This document shows positions 51,130 to 60,072 of a stretch of DNA of 64,000 bases, piece after piece. The stretch comes from an uncultured Lachnospiraceae bacterium (GTDB taxonomy: Bacteria > Bacillota > Clostridia > Lachnospirales > Lachnospiraceae). The stretch is from assembly GCA_910579735.1 (NCBI GenBank), contig CAJTUZ010000019.1, positions 1-64,000 on the forward strand, read 5' to 3'. The position numbers were made by a program, and so were the translations under genes. The notes beneath the pieces were generated by a model that was given only the letters and a program-made list of their open reading frames with translations, did not search any database and was not told the origin of the DNA. Within the stretch, counting starts at the first letter, position 1. Each line of letters begins with the position of its first letter.

Positions 51130-52320
51130 TCATTTCCTGTTTTCTTCTTCTATACCGCATGTGTCGCCTAATTTTTTCATGACTTTTCCGGCGAATTCTC
51201 TGCCGCCAATACCAAAGGAAATGGCAAAAGCAATTGCAAGGGCGGCAATGATCAGAATAAATGCGGTATTTACAATCTCTTTGGCGATGCCGAGTTCATT
51301 TAATACCATAAAGATACCGACGGCATAGATAGCGATCTTGCTGATCAGCGCCAAAACGGTGTGATCATTTTGCAAAAGCGCCCGGCCTGCCAGACCGTCA
51401 CAGATATAGCATGCAAGCAGGATCAGTGCGGATGCCAGTATGTAAGGCATATAGCTGATAACGGCGCTCCCGATTCCCGTAAGCACATCCAGATGCAGGA
51501 CACCGAAACTTTCCACAACGAAGAATACTATCATGACAAGATGTATGGTCCATCCGATCACTTTGGATAAAATGAAGCCGTTTCCTTTTTCCGGAAGCTG
51601 TCTGGCAAGTTTCGCATCGAACCCGGCGGAAGCGATCATATTCTCTACAATGTTTCCGGCGAATCTGGCAACCATGCATCCGATGATGATAATGACCAGA
51701 GAAGCCAGTATATTGGGGATGTATGCAAAGATGGTATCAAGCATTTTGATCGCCGGAGCGGAAACCGCTTCAATATTCAGTATCTGCAGCGCTGCGATGA
51801 TGACAGGAATTAATATCAGGACATATGCGATGTAGGATAACGTATTGGAAAGCCTGCCCGTATCGTTTACCTGAATGCCGGCCTTTTCCTGCAGGGTATT
51901 GATCTTCAGTCTGTTAAATACCGGTGTCAGGAGCTCGCGTACGAGTCTGGCGATAAAAAATCCTATCCATAAAACGAGCGCTGCGGCCAGGATATTAGGC
52001 AGATAACCCCATAATGTATTGAGCAGATTTAAGATCGGGGATGAAACTTCGCTCATGCCGAGCGATTCAAAGATACCCGGAACAAAGAGCAGGAAAACAA
52101 GCAGATGAACAAGTTTCCCGATAAAGTTCACGGTATTTTCCCTGCCGGAACCTTTGGTATCGGCCTGCCCGAGCAGGGCGCTCAGTTTCGTTTTGGTAAA
52201 AAGTTTTACGACCAGAGATTTCACAATGGCCGCGGTAACAAATGCAAGCAGCAGGATCAGGACAGCTTTGATAACAGCCCAGATGCCGCCGCCGAAAAAA
52301 GATGTGAACATTTCGTTCAT
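51130..52320 (-). CDS. MscS-related protein made of conserved TM-helix repeats
   Basis: 396 aa. At least three related units: YLPNILAAALVLWIGFFIA, YIPNILASLVIIIIGCMVA and YMPYILASALILLACYIC, each followed by a helix and a soluble linker. This is the TM-helix repeat (PF05552-like) that accompanies small mechanosensitive channels, but the MscS beta domain is not seen. AAGGAGG... lies close to the ATG (reverse of 52321-52330). A role in ion flux is inferred only. Confidence 0.78.
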   Translation of the reverse strand: MNEMFTSFFGGGIWAVIKAVLILLLAFVTAAIVKSLVVKLFTKTKLSALLGQADTKGSGRENTVNFIGKLVHLLVFLLFVPGIFESLGMSEVSSPILNLLNTLWGYLPNILAAALVLWIGFFIARLVRELLTPVFNRLKINTLQEKAGIQVNDTGRLSNTLSYIAYVLILIPVIIAALQILNIEAVSAPAIKMLDTIFAYIPNILASLVIIIIGCMVARFAGNIVENMIASAGFDAKLARQLPEKGNGFILSKVIGWTIHLVMIVFFVVESFGVLHLDVLTGIGSAVISYMPYILASALILLACYICDGLAGRALLQNDHTVLALISKIAIYAVGIFMVLNELGIAKEIVNTAFILIIAALAIAFAISFGIGGREFAGKVMKKLGDTCGIEEENRK

Positions 52321-52421
52321 AAAAAGACCTCCTCATTGCGTCAGTATTGATTTTATGACAATACTCTACGTCTGTATTTGTGAAATGAAAATAGACAATC
52401 TGGAAGGAATATCCAAAAATT

Positions 52422-52444
52422 AGACAAAGAGGGGGATTTTGTCT
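52422..52444. repeat. Short hairpin
   Basis: AGACAAA pairs with TTTGTCT around GAGGGGGAT, between the divergent TM-helix gene and 52554-53087. No T-run; could be an operator. Confidence 0.35.
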
Positions 52445-52553
52445 GGATTTTCTACCTCTGGGGCGTACGAAAGCTATCATATGATCTGTAATGCAGCCAG
52501 GCCGCATCGTGCCGATAAGGGCAAAACGGCATACAGACGACGGAGGGATGTTC

Positions 52554-53087
52554 ATGGGAGAGAAAAAAGGATATTTTGAGGCGGCACTATCGGATTTCAT
52601 GTTTGATGTGGCGGCAGGCGGCGCGATCAGACATCTGGCAGACAGAGGGCATTCCATAGAACAGATTATGGGAGAACTGGATTATCCGGTTCCGCGGGCA
52701 AGAGTAGAGAAGGCCTTTTACCGCTATTTGTCGGAAACCGGTATTCTTTTGCCTGTGCTGCCTGATGAAAGCATAAAAAGCTGGCATCGCTTCGTGCGTG
52801 GAAAAAACGGGATGGATTCCGCGAAAATGCTGGCGTGTCATATCGAAGAATACGGAGACACGAACGCCTACATGGAATGTCCGTTTGGAAAGTGGATGGG
52901 AGCGTACGAAAAAGAGGGGACAAAGTATATGTCCTGTCTTTCATCCAGAGAACGGGAATATATTCTGGGTATCCGCTGGGAACAGCATGTGATGTATCAT
53001 AGATTAAACGGCCGCATGCGGGAGATCGGCATAAAATTGCTTATGCATACGGACTGGACATGGGATTTCTATTTTCGCGGGCAGTGA
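52554..53087 (+). CDS. Hypothetical protein
   Basis: 177 aa, cytoplasmic. It has an N-terminal helical part (SDFMFDVAAGGAIRHLADRG, HSIEQIMGELDYPVPRARVE), a central CPFGKWMGAYEKEG, and a Trp-rich end (RWEQHVMYHRL...TDWTWDFYFRGQ). No family recognised. CGGAGGG is 7 nt before ATG 52554 and 1 nt before ATG 52548; the longer frame to 52491 is not supported. Confidence 0.68.
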   Translation: MGEKKGYFEAALSDFMFDVAAGGAIRHLADRGHSIEQIMGELDYPVPRARVEKAFYRYLSETGILLPVLPDESIKSWHRFVRGKNGMDSAKMLACHIEEYGDTNAYMECPFGKWMGAYEKEGTKYMSCLSSREREYILGIRWEQHVMYHRLNGRMREIGIKLLMHTDWTWDFYFRGQ

Positions 53088-53142
53088 GGCAGGCAGCCTG
53101 TTCCTGTTTTCATTCTAATACGGCGGCCAGGTTCCGCGGAAT

Positions 53143-53217
53143 TTAACGGTTCCTGCGGATTCGGATGAGACGAAGGATGTCGTTATACAGGCTGTCGTTG
53201 TCTTCCAGATCGATCAT
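53143..53217 (-). CDS. Possible 24-aa small protein
   Basis: ATG 53217 is preceded by GAGG 8 nt upstream and encodes MIDLEDNDSLYNDILRLIRI plus RRNR and a stop. An amphipathic helix with acidic start and basic end. No promoter or homologue was recognised; it might also be the remnant of a longer gene. The rest of 53088-53441 has only the terminator at 53369. Confidence 0.3.
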   Translation of the reverse strand: MIDLEDNDSLYNDILRLIRIRRNR

Positions 53218-53368
53218 AGGAATACCTCGTAGAATTTTTCATCCGCACTGTGTTAGGAAGCAGGAAACCAAAGAACCGCTGCAACAATAAGGGGAACAAG
53301 CCGGAGCGGTGTTTTGGCCGCGCATACGGCGGATTTAAAGTCATACTTATACCGAAATAAATTTAACT

Positions 53369-53404
53369 AAAAAAGCGGAAAATGCATTTTTAGGCATTTC
53401 CGCT
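53369..53404 (-). terminator. Terminator of tRNA-Arg
   Basis: On minus, AGCGGAAATGC pairs with GCATTTTCCGCT around CTAAAAAT, followed by TTTTTTAG. Confidence 0.82.
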
Positions 53405-53441
53405 ATCTTAAAAACTCGTGTACCAAAGTGCACTAGGGAAA

Positions 53442-53515
53442 CGTGCGCTAGAGGATTCGAACCCCCGACCTTTTGGTCCGTAGCCAAACGCTCTATCCAG
53501 CTGAGCTAAGCGCAC
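53442..53515 (-). tRNA. tRNA-Arg (ACG)
   Basis: Read on minus: acceptor GTGCGCT pairs with AGCGCAC, anticodon stem TTTGG/CCAAA with loop CTACGGA (anticodon ACG), T loop GGTTCGAAT, discriminator G. 74 nt, no encoded CCA. Confidence 0.95.
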
Positions 53516-53640
53516 ATTTGCTGTGTGAAACACACAACATAGAAATTATATATAGTTTTACGGGAAATGTCAAGAGCTATTTCCCGTAAATTTTTGTTCT
53601 CAAAATACAGCCGCAGGCAGAGACGCGTAATTTTTCACCG

Positions 53641-55344
53641 TTATGTAAGCCGGAAGAACGAAACGCTGTTGTTTAGCTGTTCAATAACGGATTTCAGTTC
53701 ATTGGCCTGTCCGGATACTTCTTCGACGTTGGCTCTGAGTTCTTCCGTAGATGCGTTGGCTTCTTCGGCGGAAGCGGCATTTTCCTGTGAAATACCGGAT
53801 AAGTCGCTGACAGCATCGAGAACGCTGATTTTGCTTTTATCTACGATCTCTACCAATTCCGTGATCTTGTTGACGGCGCCGGCCGCTTCGGCAATATTTT
53901 CATCGACATGCTCGAAGCTGCGGTTTACGATCTTTAGGGCATTGGTTTCCTTATTTACCGCATCCTGGATCTGGCCTGCGATCTTCGTACATTCTTCGGT
54001 TCTGGTCGTAACTTCTTCAATAATAGACTGAATCTGCCTTGCAGAAGAATTGGATTGTTCCGCAAGTTTCTGGATTTCACCGGCAACGACTGCGAATCCC
54101 CGTCCGGCGTCTCCGGCTCTGGCTGCTTCGATGCTTGCATTCAGGGAGAGCAGATTCGTCTGGTCGGAAATGTCCATGATCATCTGTGCGGCAGTCGTGA
54201 TCTGCTGAACGGCGCCGTTTACGCTTGTGATACTGATGATGACATTATTGGCGCTTGTCGTGGTATAGTTGTTGGCACGTAATAATTCGTTCAGATTTTC
54301 TTTGGCCGTGCTGCTGACGTTGGAAACTGTTCCTGTGATCTCCCGGGTTGCCAGAGAACTTTCTGTAATCTGGGTGATATTGTTGGAGATATCATTCATA
54401 TCGAAAGCCTGTTTTTCAACCGAGGATGCCATATTCTGGGCCCCATAGGCAAGCTCATCCATGGTGGAACTTAAGTCCTTTACTGCACGGGTGCAGTGGC
54501 CGATGGAGTCGTCTACATGGGCAACGGAGGTATCCACCGTACCGGCGCAGTTTAAGATCACCTGTACGACATTTATAAGCTGCGTGCGGAGCGTTTCTGC
54601 GGCGTCTGCGACTTCATGCAGTTCCAGGATATGATGTCTGCCGGCTTGAATCCGGAAGCTCAGATTTCCTTCGGAAAGCATGACGGTATCGTTACGGATG
54701 CTCTGAATCTGTTTTGCGACTGTTTTACCGATAATGACAGCGACAATGATGATAATGACTGTCATGACAGCACATATAAGCAGAATGTAGGTCAGGTAGC
54801 TGTTGGTGGCTTTTGTCAGTTCCGTGCTCGGCTTACCGGTGAAGATCATGCCTGCGATCCCGCCTTTTTGCTCGATCGGAATGTAGTAGCCGTAATAGTC
54901 ATGTCCGCCGATATCGATATTTTTGGCGAAAAAGGTATTACCCTGTTCCAAAACGGCTTCTTTTACCTCATCGGAACATTGTGTCAAAAGCATACGGTTG
55001 CCTTCTTCATCCGTTAACGTAGTCAAATAGCGTGTGTCACCGTAGAAGAAGGTACAGTCGATGTCGGTCTTTTCCTTGATAAAATCGACAATGCCAAGAC
55101 TGTCGGACAGATTGGTCCCGCCCTTATAGAGCAGATTGCCGGACAGCCAATAAGAGCCGGCGTCGATGGTGGTAAAAGTTTCCAACAGCGTATAGCCTGT
55201 GGCCTTTAAGGTGCCTTCTATTTCATTCTCCGCGGTGGAACGCATGTAACCGGAGGAAGAGATGAGATTAACGAGAATTGATACCAGTGCGGGCAGCAGG
55301 CATAATGTAATTAGGATCGTAACAATACTTGGCTTTTTTTTCAT
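53641..55344 (-). CDS. Methyl-accepting chemotaxis protein
   Basis: 567 aa receptor. Helix 1 (about 9-29), an external sensor of about 160 residues of single-Cache type (CTFFYGDTRYLTTL, GHDYYGYYIPIEQK), helix 2 (about 185-210), HAMP, and a signalling domain with the conserved tip DQTNLLSLNASIEAARAGDA. It signals through CheW/CheA to the flagellar motor. AGGAGA precedes ATG 55344. Its paralogue lies directly upstream (55463-57163), 118 bp away. Ligand unknown. Confidence 0.93.
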   Translation of the reverse strand: MKKKPSIVTILITLCLLPALVSILVNLISSSGYMRSTAENEIEGTLKATGYTLLETFTTIDAGSYWLSGNLLYKGGTNLSDSLGIVDFIKEKTDIDCTFFYGDTRYLTTLTDEEGNRMLLTQCSDEVKEAVLEQGNTFFAKNIDIGGHDYYGYYIPIEQKGGIAGMIFTGKPSTELTKATNSYLTYILLICAVMTVIIIIVAVIIGKTVAKQIQSIRNDTVMLSEGNLSFRIQAGRHHILELHEVADAAETLRTQLINVVQVILNCAGTVDTSVAHVDDSIGHCTRAVKDLSSTMDELAYGAQNMASSVEKQAFDMNDISNNITQITESSLATREITGTVSNVSSTAKENLNELLRANNYTTTSANNVIISITSVNGAVQQITTAAQMIMDISDQTNLLSLNASIEAARAGDAGRGFAVVAGEIQKLAEQSNSSARQIQSIIEEVTTRTEECTKIAGQIQDAVNKETNALKIVNRSFEHVDENIAEAAGAVNKITELVEIVDKSKISVLDAVSDLSGISQENAASAEEANASTEELRANVEEVSGQANELKSVIEQLNNSVSFFRLT

Positions 55345-55370
55345 GCAGTTTTCTCCTGAATTGTATGGAA

Positions 55371-55412
55371 GAAGCCTGTCACCTTGCGTATAGGCATAGG
55401 GTGTCAGGCTTC
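55371..55412 (-). terminator. Hairpin between the two chemoreceptor genes
   Basis: GAAGCCTGTCACC pairs with GGTGTCAGGCTTC with one mismatch, across a long loop. It follows the stop of 55463-57163 on minus; the T-run is weak, so some read-through into the next receptor is likely. Confidence 0.5.
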
Positions 55413-55462
55413 ATTATTCATTTTGGTAATAAGGGATATCATTTTGGAGCGTTCTGCCGGTA

Positions 55463-57163
55463 TTATCCGAGCTGGAAGAAGGAAACGCTGTTATTTAACT
55501 GTTCTATGACAGTTTTCAATTCATTGGCCTGTCCGGCCACTTCTTCAATATTGGCTCTGAGTTCTTCCGTGGATGCATTTGCTTCTTCGGCGGAAGCGGC
55601 ATTTTCCTGTGAGATACCGGATAAGTCGCTGACCGCGTCGAGAACGCTGACTTTACTCCTGTCTACCACTTCTACGAGTTCGGAGATCGTGTTGACGGCA
55701 TCCGCGGCTTCAGAGATATTTTCATCCACGTGCTCGAAGCTGAGGTTTACACCTTTTAATGCCTCGGCTTCTTTGCCGACAGCATCCTGGATCTGTCCTG
55801 CGATCTTCGTACATTCTTCGGTCTTGGTCGTAATCTCTTCGATAATGGACTGAATCTGCTGTGCGGAAGAATTGGACTGTTCCGCAAGTTTCTGGATTTC
55901 ACCGGCAACGACCGAGAATCCTCTTCCGGCTTCTCCGGCTCTGGCAGCTTCGATGCTTGCATTTAAGGAGAGCAGGTTTGTCTGATCGGAAATGTCCATG
56001 ATCATCTGCGCAGCAGTCGTAATCTGCAAAACGGCGTCGCTGACACTGGAGATGCTGGTAATGACATTATCGGCGCTTGTCGTTGTATAACCGTTGGCGC
56101 TTAACAGTTCCTCGAGACTTTCTTTAGCGGTATTGCTGACTGCTGTAACTTCTTTGGTAACTTCCTGGGTTGCCAGAGAGCTTTCCGTGATCTGGGAAAT
56201 ATTGTTGGAAATCTCACTCATATCAAAAGCCTGTTTTTCAACCGAGGATGCCATGCTCTGTGCACCGTAGGCAAGTTCTTCCATAGTGGAGCTTAAGTCT
56301 TTGACTGCCTGTGCGCAGTTGGCCAGAGAGTCGTCTACATGAGCAACGGAGGCATCAACGGTGCCTGCACAGCCTAAAATCACCTGCACGACATCTACGA
56401 GCTGTGCACGAAGCTTTTCTGCAGCGGCGGCAACTTCATATAATTCTCTGATCTTATTTGTACTATTAATCTTGAAATCCAGTTTACCTTTGGAAAGCAT
56501 GACGGTATCGTCACGGATAATCTGGATCTGCTTTGCCACCAGTTTGCCGATTATAACAGCAATGACAACGATAATCAGCATCAGAACGACACATATGAGC
56601 ATGATATAAGCCAGATAGCTGTTGGTGGCTTTCGTCAGTTCTGTACTCGGTTTGCCGGTAAACATCATGCCGACAATCTCGCCCTTTTGTTCGATCGGAA
56701 TATAGTATCCGTAAAAGTCCTGGCCGCCGATATCAACATTTTTGGCAAAGTATGTATTTCCCTGATTCAAAACTTCTTCCCTGACTTCATCGGAGCACTG
56801 TGTCAGGAGCATGCGGCTGCCGTTTTCATCAAAGAGTGTCGTCATATAACGGGTATCTCCGTAGAAAAGCGTACAGTCTATGCCGGTCTTTTCTTTCACG
56901 ACGTCAACGATGTCTAAGTTGAAGGACAGATTGTTTCCGCCCTTATAAAGCGTATCGCCGGACAGTCGGTATGTGCCGCTGTCAAGTGCCTCAAGCGTTT
57001 GCAGCAGCGTATAGCCGGTGGCCTGCAAAGTGCCTTCAATTTCTTTTTCCGCAGTGGTGCGCATATAACCGGAAGAGGTGATGATATTAACGGAGATAGC
57101 GATCAGAGCAGGAAGCAGACATAGTAAGATTAGAATAATAATGATGCTTGGTTTCTTCTTCAT
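55463..57163 (-). CDS. Methyl-accepting chemotaxis protein, paralogue
   Basis: 566 aa, closely similar to the 53641-55344 protein over its whole length, so the pair arose by tandem duplication. Same layout: helix 1, single-Cache-like sensor (CTLFYGDTRYMTTLFDENGS, QDFYGYYIPIEQKGEIVGMM), helix 2, HAMP, tip LNASIEAARAGEAGRGFSV. Differences are densest just after helix 2 and at the sensor ends. CAGGGGAG precedes ATG 57163. A promoter with TTGCAA and TATACT lies upstream. Confidence 0.93.
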   Translation of the reverse strand: MKKKPSIIIILILLCLLPALIAISVNIITSSGYMRTTAEKEIEGTLQATGYTLLQTLEALDSGTYRLSGDTLYKGGNNLSFNLDIVDVVKEKTGIDCTLFYGDTRYMTTLFDENGSRMLLTQCSDEVREEVLNQGNTYFAKNVDIGGQDFYGYYIPIEQKGEIVGMMFTGKPSTELTKATNSYLAYIMLICVVLMLIIVVIAVIIGKLVAKQIQIIRDDTVMLSKGKLDFKINSTNKIRELYEVAAAAEKLRAQLVDVVQVILGCAGTVDASVAHVDDSLANCAQAVKDLSSTMEELAYGAQSMASSVEKQAFDMSEISNNISQITESSLATQEVTKEVTAVSNTAKESLEELLSANGYTTTSADNVITSISSVSDAVLQITTAAQMIMDISDQTNLLSLNASIEAARAGEAGRGFSVVAGEIQKLAEQSNSSAQQIQSIIEEITTKTEECTKIAGQIQDAVGKEAEALKGVNLSFEHVDENISEAADAVNTISELVEVVDRSKVSVLDAVSDLSGISQENAASAEEANASTEELRANIEEVAGQANELKTVIEQLNNSVSFFQLG

Positions 57164-57233
57164 TTTGATTTCTCCCCTGGATGATATAGTTTCTGCTTGT
57201 AACCTTCAAAAAAATTCACAAAATACTAAGTAT

Positions 57234-57262
57234 AGTATAATCGTAATTTGTGCAGATTGCAA
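57234..57262 (-). promoter_or_regulatory. Promoter of the chemoreceptor pair
   Basis: On minus: TTGCAA (57262-57257), 17-bp spacer, TATACT (57239-57234), about 70 bp before ATG 57163. It is a housekeeping-type promoter; no flagellar sigma-28 motif is seen. The rest of 57164-57502 holds nothing else recognised. Confidence 0.6.
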
Positions 57263-57502
57263 GAAAGAAAATAAGAAAGCGAATAAAAACAGACCGATTC
57301 TAAGAGAAAACCGATTCCTGACAGATGTATATAAAAGGAAGAAAAAATACGGAAAAAGAGCTCCGGCAGCAGCGCCAATATTGTACCGGATACTTTTTTG
57401 GCATGCGAGAAGAGCCGGACTTGTTTTGCGGCCTTTTTGGTGTTAATATAATGAGAAAAATGAAAATAGAAGTCATTCGTTTTATGGAGAACAGGAGTTC
57501 TT

Positions 57503-58327
57503 ATGCAGAAAAAAATTGCCGTTATCAATGATATTTCCGGTTTTGGCCGGTGTTCCATAGCAGTGTCTTTGCCTATTATTTCCTATCTGGGCGTGCAGTG
57601 CTGTCCTGTGCCGACATCGATTTTTTCCAATCATACGGGATATCCGCATTTCTTTTTTGATGATTATACGGACAGAATGCCTGCCTATATAGCCAACTGG
57701 AAGAAACTCGGCCTGACCTTTGAGGGAATAACGACGGGATTTTTAGGTTCTGTCAGACAGATCCGGATCGTCAAAGAGTTTATCCGGGAATTTTCCAGGG
57801 AAAATACGCTCATTATCATCGATCCGGTCATGGGAGATAACGGGAGACTGTATTCTACTTATACGAAGGAACTATGTGAAGAAATGAAGCAGCTGACTGC
57901 TTATGCGGACATTCTTACGCCGAATCTGACAGAATGCTGCAATCTGACGGACACGCCGTATAAAGACAGCGGCTGGAAGAAAAAGGAACTGTATGCGATG
58001 GCCCGGACGCTTTCTGAACAGGGGCCCGAAAAAGTTGTGATCACCGGTATCAGACAGGGAGAATTTATTGCAAACTATATCTATGAAAAAGGCAGAGAGC
58101 CGAAATGGATACGGACCCACAAAGTGGGCACGGAACGTTCCGGGACGGGAGATGTCTTTGCGTCCGTGATCGCGGCGGATGCCGTAAACGGTGTGCCTTT
58201 TGATAAATCTGTCAGAAAGGCCTCCGGTTTTGTCAAGAAATGCATTCTGAAATCCATCGAACTGGACATTCAAAAGACTGACGGCGTCTGTTTTGAGGAA
58301 ATACTGTTTCAATTAAAAAGAGATTAA
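57503..58327 (+). CDS. Pyridoxamine kinase / PfkB-like vitamin B6 kinase
   Basis: 274 aa. Ribokinase-type kinase of the pyridoxal kinase group: N-terminal NDISGFGRCSIAVSLPIISY, substrate segment TSIFSNHTGYPHF, IIIDPVMGDNGRLY, and the anion-hole/base motif GTERSGTGDVF near the C-terminus (catalytic Asp in GTGD). It phosphorylates pyridoxamine or pyridoxal with ATP to salvage vitamin B6. AGGAG is 7 nt before ATG. The next gene starts 46 bp downstream. Confidence 0.88.
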   Translation: MQKKIAVINDISGFGRCSIAVSLPIISYLGVQCCPVPTSIFSNHTGYPHFFFDDYTDRMPAYIANWKKLGLTFEGITTGFLGSVRQIRIVKEFIREFSRENTLIIIDPVMGDNGRLYSTYTKELCEEMKQLTAYADILTPNLTECCNLTDTPYKDSGWKKKELYAMARTLSEQGPEKVVITGIRQGEFIANYIYEKGREPKWIRTHKVGTERSGTGDVFASVIAADAVNGVPFDKSVRKASGFVKKCILKSIELDIQKTDGVCFEEILFQLKRD

Positions 58328-58373
58328 AAGGAATAAAAATGCAAACGATAGAAATGAAGAAAGGAAGATCAAA

Positions 58374-58979
58374 ATGGTAATTTTATATGAAGTACATGAA
58401 AATCTGTATGTCAATATGACGAACCGCTGTCCCTGTGCCTGCACATTCTGTCTGCGTCAGACGAGGGACGAGATGAACCATTCCGGAAGTCTGTGGCTTG
58501 AGAGAGAACCAAGTGTGGAAGAGGTTATTGCGGAATTTGATAAATTCGATATGACGAAATATAAAGAACTGGTATTTTGCGGGTTCGGCGAGCCGACGCA
58601 GCGTCTGGAAGATCTGCTGAAAGTAGCGGCTTACGCCAAAGAAAAATTTCATATATCCATTCGTGTCAATACGAACGGACTTTCCGACCTGCTCTATGAT
58701 AAAGATACGGCGCCGATGTACGAAGGACTTGTCGATACGATCTCCATTAGTCTGAATACGCCGGACAGGGAAGAATATCTGAAACTCACCCGCAGTAAGT
58801 TCGGCATCATATCCCATGACGCCATGCTTCGTTTTGCAGGCAATGTCAGCCGTTATGTACCGCATGTCATTCTTTCGACCGTAGCAACGACGATTACGGA
58901 AAAAGAGGAAGCACAGTGCAGGGCAATCTGCGAAAAGCTAGGCGTTACTTACCGCATCAGACCATTTGAAGATTCATAA
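58374..58979 (+). CDS. Short radical SAM protein (TatD-linked type)
   Basis: 201 aa. The radical SAM Fe-S motif CPCACTFC holds the CxxxCxxC cysteines at about 19, 23 and 26. LVFCGFGEPTQR, then RVNTNGL and ISISLNTPDREEY are the SAM-binding landmarks. The length and order fit the small TatD-linked radical SAM group, of unknown reaction. No tatD is adjacent here. GAAAGGAAG precedes ATG. It may be cotranscribed with the kinase gene. Confidence 0.8.
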   Translation: MVILYEVHENLYVNMTNRCPCACTFCLRQTRDEMNHSGSLWLEREPSVEEVIAEFDKFDMTKYKELVFCGFGEPTQRLEDLLKVAAYAKEKFHISIRVNTNGLSDLLYDKDTAPMYEGLVDTISISLNTPDREEYLKLTRSKFGIISHDAMLRFAGNVSRYVPHVILSTVATTITEKEEAQCRAICEKLGVTYRIRPFEDS

Positions 58980-59029
58980 AGAATGATAGCATGCGGACAG
59001 CCGCGGCAGGCGGCCTTGCAATATGTCCT

Positions 59030-59863
59030 TCAGGCATCCACAAGGTACTGCAGCTCAAAAGGATAGCCGTTTTTTTTGTTACGGGCAGAGGAGGTATCGG
59101 TTTCGATAATGCAGAAAGAATCACTGCGCAGAACCTCTTTCATTTCCTCCTGCACAGACTCTGCCATATGAGTAGAGATTTTGCGGCAGATGTGCGTTCC
59201 ACCCGGTAATATACGCAGCATATCCGGGCTTGTTTGGGCAGCGGAGGATTCCCCATCTTGTGTATTGACCGAAAGAAACATATATCTGCTCAGCTCGCCG
59301 TTATGATATTCGTGCAGAATGCCGGAGGGATAGGAAACATTGATTCCCCTTTGCTGTGCGGTAACGAAAAGTTTCAGAATATATTGTCCGTAATATTTCG
59401 GTGTATCCATGTCTTCCAACGGAACGGTCATGACCGTCCGGGCCGGGAATGTATTCTGGTAAAAACCATCCGGCAGCATCAGGCCGGATTTGCTTTCCGG
59501 TATCTTCATGGTGCCGTTTGCGGAACTGGAGAGCTTCTGCAGAGTGTCCTGCAGCGCTTCCAGACACTGATGAATGTCCATGATTTTTTCTTCGGCCAGA
59601 ATCTTGCCGTCATAAAGGAGCCTCTGCAGATTGATCGTATCGTTTTCCACATACTGGTGCAGATCTTTGAGCGGAATACCCAGCTTAATGCAGAGAGTGA
59701 CCGCATCCAGCAGATAAAGCTGTTCTTCCGTATAATACCGGTAGTTTGTCTCCGCGTTGACAAATGCCGGTTTCAAAATGCCGATCTTGTCATAATAGCG
59801 CAGTGATTTGATACTGACATTCTTCATCTTGGAAACTTTACCGATAGAAAGATATTGATTCAT
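59030..59863 (-). CDS. MerR-family regulator with GyrI-like domain
   Basis: 277 aa. MerR HTH (SIGKVSKMKNVSIKSLRYYD, KIGILKPAFVNAETNYRYYT), a coiled dimer helix (about 75-115), and an effector-binding half similar to BmrR/GyrI domains. AAAGGAG precedes ATG 59863. This group usually activates drug-efflux genes on binding a hydrophobic compound; no efflux gene is adjacent. It may autoregulate through the inverted repeat at 59920-59946. Confidence 0.87.
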   Translation of the reverse strand: MNQYLSIGKVSKMKNVSIKSLRYYDKIGILKPAFVNAETNYRYYTEEQLYLLDAVTLCIKLGIPLKDLHQYVENDTINLQRLLYDGKILAEEKIMDIHQCLEALQDTLQKLSSSANGTMKIPESKSGLMLPDGFYQNTFPARTVMTVPLEDMDTPKYYGQYILKLFVTAQQRGINVSYPSGILHEYHNGELSRYMFLSVNTQDGESSAAQTSPDMLRILPGGTHICRKISTHMAESVQEEMKEVLRSDSFCIIETDTSSARNKKNGYPFELQYLVDA

Positions 59864-59919
59864 ATGGATACTCCTTTATGTAATATTATAAGGATATTTT
59901 CCTAAAACTCTGACCTTGT

Positions 59920-59946
59920 GTCATGGTTATATAATATTACTATGAC
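59920..59946. promoter_or_regulatory. 27-bp inverted repeat upstream of the merR gene
   Basis: GTCAT-n-GT-n-ATAT around one base and its complement ATAT-n-AC-n-ATGAC, two mismatched pairs. Next to it GACATA-TATGTC-type bases continue. It lies about 57 bp before the MerR start codon and is a candidate MerR operator. Confidence 0.55.
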
Positions 59947-60011
59947 ATATTATGTCTTTTTTTGCAATAGCCGGGACGGAAAATTGTAAAGAAAAGCGGG
60001 CCGGATGGCAT

Positions 60012-60055
60012 AAAAAGGCGCCGGCCCGCTGTTATGCGGACGCCGGCGTTTTTTT
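60012..60055. terminator. Bidirectional terminator of cellobiose phosphorylase gene
   Basis: CGCCGGC stems with an inner CCGC/GCGG stem and TGTTAT loop; T-runs on both strands (TTTTTTT on +, CTTTTTATG on minus). It ends the minus-strand phosphorylase transcript. Confidence 0.8.
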
Positions 60056-60072
60056 ACGGATATCCTGTCGGA

